Shown: in pieces, positions 30,301 to 38,400 of the stretch | Numbering within the stretch: position 1 is the first letter of the stretch | Layout of the letters: every line of letters starts with the position of its first letter | DNA from: Paraburkholderia sp. BL21I4N1 | GTDB taxonomy: Bacteria; Pseudomonadota; Gammaproteobacteria; Burkholderiales; Burkholderiaceae | Direction: 5' to 3' | NCBI RefSeq assembly: GCF_002973525.1 | Contig: NZ_PVEN01000001.1 | Span: 434,001 to 498,000, forward strand | DNA length: 64,000 nucleotides | Notes under the pieces: model-generated | Told to the model about the DNA's origin: nothing | Database searches by the model: none | What the model saw: only the letters and a program-made list of their open reading frames with translations | Made by a program: the position numbers and the translations under genes

Positions 30301-32380
30301 CGACGCCGCGCGGCTGGACGCCGCTCGCGTCGCGCGGATTCACGCGCATTTCACACAACTTTTGCGTCGGATGGTGGTGCAGCCGGATCCGCTGCTACGC
30401 ACGCTGACGCTCGACGTGCGGCAGCCCGCAACGGGCGACGCGCGTGGCGCGGCGGGCGCGCTGTTGCCGCGCATCGCGCGGCATGCGCAAGGCCGCGCGG
30501 ACTTGCCGGCGGTTGTCTGCGAAGGACAGTCGTTGAGTTGGAGCGCGCTCTGGCAACGTGCGGGCGAATTGGCGACGCGTCTTCGCGCGGCGGGCCTGGC
30601 CGCTGACGACATCGTGGCGGTCGCGTTGCCGCGTTCGCTCGATCTGGCGGTGGCGCTGGTCGCCGTATGGCGTGCGGGCGGCGTGTATCTGCCGCTCGAT
30701 ATTGCCGCGCCCGGCGAGCGGTTGCGCGCCCAACTCGCCGATAGCGGAGCGCGTCATCTGATTGCCGCTGCGTTGCCGGCGGGACAGGACGCGCTGAGCG
30801 ACACCATCGCGTGTATCGATCCGACAATGGCGGCGGATGACGTTGCCGCCAAGTCGTATGACTTCGCCGCCGACCACGCTGTCCCGCATCCCGCGCAACC
30901 CGCGTACGTGATTTATACGTCGGGGTCGACGGGTGAACCGAAGGGCGTGATGGTCGGGCACGGCGCGATGACGGCCTACGTCGGCGCGATTCTCGACCGT
31001 CTGCCGGCGGGCATCGGCAGCGCGGCGTATGTGTCGACGCCGGCCGCCGATCTCGGTCACACCACGTTGCTCGGCGCGCTGTGGTCCGGCTGGACGCTGC
31101 ACATGATCGACGACGCCCGCGCAACCGATCCCGAAGCGTTCGCTCAATACATGGCAGAACAACGCATCGACGCGCTCAAGATCGTGCCGAGCCATCTCGG
31201 CGCATTGCTGCGCGGCGCGTCCGTACCCGCCGACGTGTTGCCGCGCCGCTGTCTGGTGCTGGGCGGCGAGGTGGCCGAAGCGGGGCTCGTCGCGCAAATC
31301 CGTTCGCTCGCGAGCGGCTGCGCGCTGTTCAATCACTATGGGCCGACGGAGACGACGGTCGGTGTGCTGGCGCATGAGGCACAGCAAGCGCAAGAAGTGC
31401 AGCAAGCGCAAGAAGTGCAGCAGGCGCATGAGGCGCATCTGGCACTGCAGCGCTTGCCGCTCGGCACACCGCTCGCGCATGCACGCGCGGGCATTGTCGA
31501 CCGTGCCGGCGAGCCGATGCCCGATGGTTGTGCGGGGGAACTGTTAATCGGCGGCCCGGCGCTCGCGCTCGGCTATCTGGGCCGTCCGGCGCAAACCGCC
31601 GAACGCTTCGTGCCCGATCCGAACGGGCCCGCCGGTGCACGCGCGTATCGCAGCGGCGACCGCGTACGGCGCCAGGCTGACGGCACGTTCACGTTCGCGG
31701 GACGCATCGACGATCAGGTGAAGATTCGCGGCTTCCGCGTCGAACCGGCGGAAGTGCGTGCGCATCTGCTCGCGCATCCGTGGATCGCCGACGCGGCCGT
31801 GGTCGTGCAACGCAGCGCGACCGCCCCGGCGGACATCAACCACACCGCCGACCTCTGTCTCGCCGCCTACGCCGTCCTGCACGCCGATGCCCCCGACACA
31901 CCGTGGCCCGTCCTGCGCGAGTGGCTGGCATCGCGTGTCAGCGCTCACCTCGTACCGTCCGCGTTCGCGTGTCTGGACGCATTGCCGTTGACGCGTAACG
32001 GCAAGCTCGACCGCAACGCATTGCCGCCGATCGCACCGCTCGCCGACAGCGCGCCGATCGCCCCGCGCACGCCGATGGAAACGCTCGTCGTCGAGGTCTG
32101 GCGCGAGGTGCTGAACCTCGACACGTTCGGCGTGCAGGGCGATTTTCTCGAACTCGGCGGTCATTCGCTGCTCGCGGTGCGAATCGCGACGCGGCTCACG
32201 GCGCGTCTGTCGCGCAAGGTTGCGCTGGCCGACGTGCTGCGCCATCGCACGGTCGAACGGCTGGCCGCCGCGCTCGACGACGCGCAGGCCGCGCAAGCCG
32301 TCGCCGTGGGCGCATCCGCCGACCAGGCGGGCAGCGCGCGCGTCGATGCGCTCAACGATCTTTTCGAAACACTGGATTGA
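24344..32380 (+). CDS. NRPS 2: C - A(Asp) - PCP - E - C - A(Asp) - PCP
   Basis: About 2678 aa. ATG 24344 gives the expected C-domain opening K-D-N-I-E-K-I-A-P-L-T-D-I-Q; the in-frame ATG at 24317 has no ribosome site. The first C domain (HHIQIDG) is of the D-donor type, matching the E domain that ends NRPS 1. Both A domains share the T-P-A-A-D-L-G-H-T fold-back and read D-L-T-K-V-G-H-V-G, the aspartate code. The first module has an E domain (HHLAVDGVSW), so residue 3 should be D-Asp. The second C domain is again D-donor type, and module 4 has no E domain. The protein ends with a PCP (G-G-H-S-L) and a short acidic tail. Aspartates in siderophores are usually beta-hydroxylated, but neither a fused hydroxylase nor an interface domain is seen. 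It follows NRPS 1 by 36 bases. Confidence 0.94.
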   Translation: MTFRLKDNIEKIAPLTDIQAGMLALALRGDADPYYAQKVLEFAGPLDVDALGRAWRTVVAKHAMLRTDFRWNGLKSPLQVVYRTSDATLALDDWRALPAAEQHAKLAAQWQAARTRGFDFEHAASLELQLLRVGDARYWFVWRLHHIQIDGWSLAAVLADCIAAYDRHRSGSASVADETAEPPFHQYVEWLKKRTFDDTALPPLLAHDGWPTPLPASRAHAAAAAHAAPDAAARAPFAEQTVVLDATRTATLERFARERRLTLNTLVQAAWAWLLSRHARTREVCFGVTVSGRPAEAPDVARMVGMFVNTLPLALRVAPQASVGAWLDEVQQANHALRPLEHVPLAKLRARAGLDADATLFDSIVVFENFPQHVSSAARDDGLMISRLDQDAETQAVPDAEMDIDAQTHGAVYSSGRNHYPLSLIAVPGETLRLVLSYRCARFTHRDVRGLIDTLAAVLDAFAADPLQRVGELSLDVPAAPVQSIAQESPASVLSRVAARAANGSPQRDAIACVEEDAAGNALTLSWAELWARAGLLAQRLRGLGVRAETPVAVAQPRSAALVVSVLGVWRAGGVYVPLDLGAPDARLIWQLKNSGARCVICAANDAARIGALAADAACETIVADPCFADTQVVEADDHQHTAPNESAHPRQAAYLIYTSGSTGEPKGVTVSHGALASYTHAVLRRLPDGIESAAYTSTPAADLGHTMLLGALAAGWRLNLFSDTDMRDPDRFAAAMTRHAVDVLKIVPGHLAGLLHAADAARALPRRALVLGGEAAGLALLTRIVALAPDCAVLNHYGPTETTVGVLTQRLDPAELAQAGAAAALPLGFPLEGAGVYLLDADGNAALPGASGEICVGGATPARGYHGRAAATAERFVPDQHGTPGARLYRTGDRAYRRADGALVFEGRLDQQVKVRGYRVEPAEIAAALRALPGVVDAVVIAHADEHGALQLSAFAAGESLNAEALRAELAATLPAHMVPARVSALATLPVTANGKVDRAALLAFGTTPQTGDGSAPAATDARAAVEPRNEAEATLLAVWRRVLRRDDIGVTDHFFEMGGDSILSLQVIAQARRAGLRFTPKQMFDHPVIERLAALAVKVTATGASIGATQAAVQGSQANQTHFDTTPIQRAFFERFGGAQHHWNQAVLLSVPDTLDEAALRVSLDALIRTHDALRLRFALHDTVWQQQVGDASACRLDVFDWRERADWQAALEQQGTSLQKSLDIEAGPLIRAAWFRLAQGGRLLIAIHHLAVDGVSWRVLLDDLQRAYAQASASAAVELTASTPWSVWARRLAQYARRAELRNELSWWRGALSAARADVRGFVSANDAAAPTVASVQTLESWFETAFTRTLVERAGTTYRTNVEETLLAALAQAVGTRGGVLLSMESHGREALDAFDPHSDTDLDLSRTVGWFTARYPLWLEAQADARLALIDAKARRRAVPRNGLHWGLLSTYGDTETKASLATLPAPLVSFNYLGQFDRHFAERGGFALADEAIGALTDRAATLAYPLDINARIVDGKLGVTWRYAPQVLPEQEALALKARFERSLERLIDHAVNARAEATAADFALAGLSQPQFESLDLDLARVEDIYPATPVQQGLLFHSALESGSGLYVNQRRLTLRGELDRAALRSSWKHAVASHAILRTQFETRHGGDALQVVLREVDLPYAEHDWSSLDAQAYETRLHAWMREDVQRGFEAERAPLLRIALFVRADGAHDLIWTDHHVLLDGWSSAQLMREVADAYEALLARREPVRNAPPYRDYVQWRLQKDEGEAWWREQAARVDEPATLLESLGLTDERKPDRVVEEAAPLEHCLDETLSEALRDTARRHRVTLNTVLQGAWALLLSRYGNRNQAVFGVTVSGRPAHLPEVEQMLGLFINSLPVWVDVPGDMPLSNWLDTLQQHNGALRQYEHTPLSRIQQWTARSGDALFDSLLVFENYPVDAALKGTGLTLEGIESAGRAHYPLTLVVMPDRETTLIWKYDAARLDAARVARIHAHFTQLLRRMVVQPDPLLRTLTLDVRQPATGDARGAAGALLPRIARHAQGRADLPAVVCEGQSLSWSALWQRAGELATRLRAAGLAADDIVAVALPRSLDLAVALVAVWRAGGVYLPLDIAAPGERLRAQLADSGARHLIAAALPAGQDALSDTIACIDPTMAADDVAAKSYDFAADHAVPHPAQPAYVIYTSGSTGEPKGVMVGHGAMTAYVGAILDRLPAGIGSAAYVSTPAADLGHTTLLGALWSGWTLHMIDDARATDPEAFAQYMAEQRIDALKIVPSHLGALLRGASVPADVLPRRCLVLGGEVAEAGLVAQIRSLASGCALFNHYGPTETTVGVLAHEAQQAQEVQQAQEVQQAHEAHLALQRLPLGTPLAHARAGIVDRAGEPMPDGCAGELLIGGPALALGYLGRPAQTAERFVPDPNGPAGARAYRSGDRVRRQADGTFTFAGRIDDQVKIRGFRVEPAEVRAHLLAHPWIADAAVVVQRSATAPADINHTADLCLAAYAVLHADAPDTPWPVLREWLASRVSAHLVPSAFACLDALPLTRNGKLDRNALPPIAPLADSAPIAPRTPMETLVVEVWREVLNLDTFGVQGDFLELGGHSLLAVRIATRLTARLSRKVALADVLRHRTVERLAAALDDAQAAQAVAVGASADQAGSARVDALNDLFETLD
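29096..29655 (+). repeat. 560-base exact repeat, copy 1 (C domain of module 4)
   Basis: Encodes the front and middle of the D-donor C domain, from D-L-A-R-V-E-D-I-Y-P-A-T-P to Y-V-Q-W-R-L, including HHVLLDG. It appears without a base change, as far as I can read, at 37101-37660 in NRPS 3. High similarity continues for about 500 more bases, while flanking DNA diverges. The pattern fits gene conversion between C domains of different synthetases. Confidence 0.85.
31382..31435 (+). repeat. 18-base tandem repeat in A domain of module 4
   Basis: Two exact copies of CAGCAAGCGCAAGAAGTG and a third diverged copy encode a Gln/Ala/Glu/Val-rich insert (A-Q-Q-A-Q-E-V repeated). The insert follows the Y-G-P-T-E-T-T motif of the second aspartate A domain. 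The matching A domain of module 3 has no such repeat, so this is a recent in-frame expansion. Confidence 0.8.
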
Positions 32381-32426
32381 CGGGTCAGTCCCGTTGCTGT
32401 TTGCCATCGGATACCGGATTTAGACA

Positions 32427-35400
32427 ATGAACAATATTGCTCAGGACATGCTGGCCGTTTCCCGCCGTTACGCCGACCTCACGCCGGAACGGCGCGCGGC
32501 GTTCCGGCAGCGGTTCGCCGCGGGGGGCCACGATCTGTCCGATCTGCCGATCGTGCGTTTGCGCGAACGCGGCGAGCGCTTGCCGCTCTCGCATGCGCAG
32601 GAGCGTCTGTGGTTCCTGTGGAAACTCGAGCCGCACAGCGCGGCCTACAACATGGTGGGCGCGTTGCGCCTGGCGGGCGACCTCGATGTGGCGCGCCTGC
32701 GCGCCGCGCTCGATACGCTGGTCGCGCGGCACGCCAGCTTGCGCACCCGCTTCGGCGAAACCGAAGGCGTCGCGTGGCAGCATCTCGCCGAGTTCGCGAA
32801 CGCAAGCGAAGCCCATTACGGTTGGCACGAAGTGGACCACGTCGAAGCAGACGATCTCGACGCTGCGCTGCAACGTTTGTCGCGGGCACCGTTCGATCTC
32901 GAACGCGGGCCGTTGTTCAACGTCACGCTGCTGCGCCAGGGCGATCGCGAGCATGTGCTGCATCTGGCCTTGCATCACATCGTGTCGGATGGCTGGTCGC
33001 AGGCGATTCTGCAGAAAGAACTCGGCGCGTTGTACCGCGCGGGCGGCGAGGCGAGCGCGCTCGATGCGTTGTCGATCGAATACGGCGACTACGCGCTGTG
33101 GCAACGCGAATGGCTCGAAGGCGCCGCGCTCGACGCGCAACTCGACTATTGGCGCGCCACGCTTGGCGATAGTCACCCGGTGCTGGAACTCCCCGCCGAC
33201 CGCGTGCGCCGCGGGCTCGACACGCCGCTCGGCGGCAGCGCGAGCCGCACGCTTGGCGCCGCGCGGCGCGAGCGGCTCGGCGCGTTGTCGCGCGAGCTGG
33301 GCGTGACCCTGTTCGCGACGTTGTTCGCGGGTTGGGACGCGTTGCTGTATCGCTATACCGGCCAGCCCGATATCCGCATCGGCACACCGGCAGCCGGGCG
33401 CGACCGGCTGGAGACGGAAGGCGTGGTGGGTTTCTTCGTCAATACGCTGGTGATTCGCGCGAACCTGCATGGCGGCGACACGTTCGGTGCGCTTGCACGG
33501 CAGATCGCGCAACGCGTGCTCGACGCGCAGGCGAATCAGGACGTGCCGTTCGCACGCGTGGTCGACGCGCTGCAACCGCCGCGCAGTCTCACGCATACAC
33601 CGCTGTTCCAATCGATGTTCAGCTACGCGCCGGGCGACGCGGCCGGCACGCTGACGCTGCCGGGTCTCACGCTCGACGCGCTCGACGCCGATACGGGCGC
33701 GGCCAAGTTCGACCTGATGCTGCACGTGGTGGACGACAACGGCGCGTTGCGCGCGCAGATCGACTATGCCGCCGATCTGTTCGACGCGGCTACGATCGAC
33801 GCGCTGCTGGACGACTACCTGACGTTGCTCGACGGTGCGCGCGTCGAGACGCTGTTGCGCGATTTGCCGCTGCACACGCGTGGCGCGTCGAGCGAGCCGT
33901 CGGTTGCCCTGAGTGCTGCCGGCCACACGCCAGTCAGCGTCGTCGAACTGTTCGCGGCCCAGGTGGCCGCGCGCGGCCCGCATGACGCGCTGGTCTGTGA
34001 AGACCGCACGCTCGACTATGCGAGCCTCGACGCATGGGCGACGCGGATCGCCACGGCGCTCGCACGGCATGGCGATTCGACGGATCGCACCGTGGTGTTG
34101 TGCACGCGACGCACGCCGGCGCTGGTGGCCGGCTTGCTTGGCATTCTGAAGGCCGGTGGCGCGTATTTGCCGATCGATCCCGACTATCCGGACGAGCGTA
34201 TTACCGCGATGCTGGCCCGATCGAATGCGCTTGCCATCGTGACCGATTCCGTGTGCGCCGCGCGTTTTGCAGAACGGTTCGGCAATGCGCCGGTGGTGCT
34301 CGCCGATACGCTCGAAGCGACCGGCGATGCCGCGCAAACCGAAACGCAAACAACGCAAGCGCAGCGAAAACCGCATCCCCAACAACTCGCCTACACGATC
34401 TTCACCTCGGGATCCAGCGGCGAACCCAAACAGGTCGGTGTGCCACATGGCGCGCTGGCCGCGCATCTGCGCGAATTCGTCGAGGCCTATTCGCTCGAAC
34501 CGGCCGACCGTATCCTGCAGTTCGCCACCATCAGTTTCGACGTCGCGACCGAACAACTGCTCGCGCCGCTCGTGGCGGGCGCCACCGTCGTGATGCGCGG
34601 CGACGCGCTGTGGGACATGGCCACGCTGAACACGGTGTTCGAACGCGAACGCGTGACGGGCGCGGATTTGCCGACCGCCTACTGGCTGCAATGGCTGAAC
34701 CATCTACCGGCGCAAGCGCTCCCGGCGCTGCGCTGGATGTCGGTCGGCGGCGAACCGCTGCCTGGCGACGGCCTGCGTCGCTGGCTCGCCGGCCCGTTCG
34801 CCGGGGTGCGTTTCGACAATCAATACGGTCCGACGGAAGCGGTGATTTCGTCGCTCTATCGCACGACTCGCGCCACGGACGCGGACGACACGATCGTCTC
34901 GATCGGCCACGCGTATCCGCAACGGCGCATCGCCGTGCTCGATGCCGAAGGCAATGTGGTCCCGCTCGGCGGCCTCGGCGAACTGTGCCTGGGCGGCGAC
35001 GAACTGGCGCGCGGCTATCTCGGCGCGGCCTCGGCAACGGCGGATCGCTTCGTGCCGGACCCGCACGGCGAACCGGGCGCGCGTCTGTATCGCACGGGCG
35101 ACCTCGTGAGAATCCGCCGTGACGGTCGCGTCGATTTCATCGGTCGCGCGGATCAGCAACTGAAACTGCGCGGCTTTCGCATCGAGCCCGGTGAGATCGA
35201 AGCGGCGATGCGCTCGCAACCGGGTGTGCGCGAAGCGCTGGTTGCGCTGCATGGCGAGGGCGCGAGCCGGCGTTTAGTGGGCTACGTGGTGGGTAGCGAG
35301 GATGAGGCCGCGTTACGTGCCGCGCTCGAGCAGACCTTGCCCGACTACATGGTGCCGCAGGCGTTCGTCCATCTCGACGCCTTGCCGCTGATGGCCAACG

Positions 35401-38400
35401 GCAAGGTGGATCGCAACGCCTTGCCGGCGCCGGAAATCGCACTGGCGCGCGTCGCACCGTCCACGGCGGCGGAGCATGCGTTGCTCGCCATCTGGCGCAC
35501 GGTGCTGGGTCGCGACGATCTCGGCGTGACCGACAATTTCTTCGAGGCGGGCGGCGATTCGATTCTGAGTTTGCAGATCGTCGCGCGGGCGCGGCAAGCC
35601 GGTTATGGACTCGGTCCGCGTCAGGTGTTCGAGCACCCCACGGTGGAGCGGCTCGCGCGGCTGGCCGAAGCGGTCACGACGCCAACCGACCTGACCGAGT
35701 CTCGTGAACCGTTGGACCTCACGCCGATTCAACAGGCGTTCTTCGAGCAGTTCCCGCACGGCGAAAACCATTGGAATCAGGCCGCGCTGCTACGTGTGGA
35801 AGGCGAGCTCGACGAAGCGGCGTTACGCGCCGCCCTCGACGCGATTGTCGGCACGCACGACGCGCTGCGTCTGCGGTTTTTCCAACGCGATGGCGCGTGG
35901 CGTCAGCAGGTGAGCGCGGCGGCGTCGTGCGCGCTGGACGTGTTCGACTGGCGCGAGCGCGACGCGTGGCAGGAGGCGTTGGAACAGGCGGGCACGCGTT
36001 TGCAGGCCGGGCTCGATCTCGCGAACGGACCGCTGGTGCGCGCGGGCTACTTCCGTTTGCGCGGCGAAGGGCGGCTGCTGGTCGCAATCCATCACCTGGC
36101 CGTGGATGGCGTGTCGTGGCGGGTATTGCTCGACGATCTGCAAACGGCCTACGCGCAAGCGCTCGAAGGCCGGGCGATCGAACTCGAAGCGGGCACGCCG
36201 TGGAGTGTCTGGGTGGAACGTTCCATCGCGTATGCGCAGGACGGCGCTGTGCGTCGCGAGGCGCCGTGGTGGCGCGACGCGCTCTCGGCGGCGCGAACCG
36301 ATGGCGGTGCGCCGGCGGCGTTCGTCGCGCCCGCGCAGGTGATCCGCATGGCCGACACGCTGACGCTCGAAACCTCGCTGGATGCGGCGACGACACGGCG
36401 GCTGGTGCAGGACGCGCCGAAGGCGTATCGCACGAATGTGGAAGAGGTGTTGCTCGCCGCGTTGGCGCAGGCGGTACGGGCGTCGAACGTCGCATGTGGG
36501 GTGGGCGAGCGTGGCGTGCTGCTGGCGCTGGAAGGGCACGGCCGCGAAGCGCTCGGCGCCGATGCGCCGGATCTGAGCCGCTCGGTGGGCTGGTTCACCA
36601 CGCGTTATCCGTTGTGGCTGGAGGCGCACGATGACGCGCGCGATGCGCTGATCGATGCCAAGGCGCGGCGCCGCGCGGTGCCGCACAACGGTCTGCATTG
36701 GGGCCTGCTGAGCGCATATGGTGACGCGGCCACGAAGGCGTCGCTGGCCGGGTTGCCGACACCGCGTGTCGGCTTCAATTATCTGGGGCAGTTCGATTCG
36801 AGCCTCGATAAAGCGGGGCGTTTCGGCTTTGCGGAGGAATCCGCCGGCGAGTCGATTGCCGCGAACGCGTCAGTCGACGAACCGCTCGCAATCGTTGCAC
36901 GTATCGCGAACGGTGCGTTGAGCGTGACGTGGCGCTACGCGCCGCAGATTCTCGCGACGGCCGACGCGCACGCGTTTAAAGCGCTGTTCGAGCGCAGTCT
37001 GGAAGGTCTGATTCAACATGCGGTCAATGCGCAGCCGGAAGCGACGGCGGCGGATTTTGCACTGGCGGGACTGAGCCAGGCGCAATTCGAGTCGTTGGGT
37101 CTGGACCTTGCGCGTGTCGAGGATATCTATCCGGCCACGCCGGTTCAGCAGGGTCTGCTGTTCCATAGCGCGCTGGAAAGCGGTAGCGGCCTGTATGTGA
37201 ACCAGCGCCGTTTGACCTTGCGCGGCGAGCTGGATCGCGCGGCGTTGCGCTCGTCGTGGAAGCATGCGGTTGCATCGCACGCGATTCTGCGCACGCAGTT
37301 CGAAACGCGGCATGGCGGCGACGCATTGCAGGTCGTGTTGCGTGAAGTTGATTTGCCGTACGCCGAGCACGACTGGTCGTCGCTCGATGCGCAAGCTTAT
37401 GAAACGAGGCTTCACGCGTGGATGCGCGAGGACGTGCAACGTGGTTTCGAGGCGGAGCGCGCGCCGTTGCTGCGCATCGCGTTGTTTGTCCGTGCCGATG
37501 GTGCGCACGATCTGATCTGGACCGATCACCATGTGTTGCTGGACGGCTGGAGCAGCGCGCAGCTGATGCGCGAAGTAGCGGATGCGTATGAAGCCTTGCT
37601 CGCGCGTCGTGAACCGGTCAGGAACGCGCCGCCGTACCGCGACTACGTGCAATGGCGTCTTCAACAGGACGAAGGCGAGGCATGGTGGCGCGAGCAGGCC
37701 GCACGCGTCGACGAACCGGCGACGCTGCTCGAAAGTCTCGGTTTGAACACGGGCCGTGCGCTAGAAGTAACCGACGCCGCCGAAGCCGAGTTGCCGCCGC
37801 ACGAATCGCGCCTCGGCGAAAGTTTGAGCGACGCATTGCGCGACACCGCCCGACGTCATCGCGTAACGTTGAATACCGTGTTGCAAGGCGCGTGGGCGTT
37901 ACTGCTGTCGCGCTATGGCAATCGCAACCAGGTGGCATTCGGCGTGACGGTATCGGGCCGTCCGGCGCATTTACCGGAAGTGGAGCAGATGCTCGGGCTG
38001 TTCATCAACAGCTTGCCGGTTTGGGTCGATGTGCCGGGAGACATGCCGCTCTCGAATTGGCTGGACGCGCTGCAGCAGCACAACGGCGCGCTGCGCCAAT
38101 ACGAACACACGCCGCTGTCGCGCATTCAGCAGTGGACCGCGCGTAGCGGCGACGGCCAGTTCGACACCCTGCTCGTGTTCGAAAACTATCCCGTCGACGC
38201 CGCCTTGCGCCACGGCGCGCACGGCGTGGCGATCGAGCAGACGGCGGCCTTCGAACGCACGCATGTTCCGCTGACACTGAGCGTCATGCCGGATGCGCGG
38301 ATTGGCCTGCGCTGGTCGGCGGATACGACGCGCGTCGATCGCGCGACGATCGAACGGCTCGACGCGCACTTTCATGAACTACTGACGCAGATCGCGGCGC

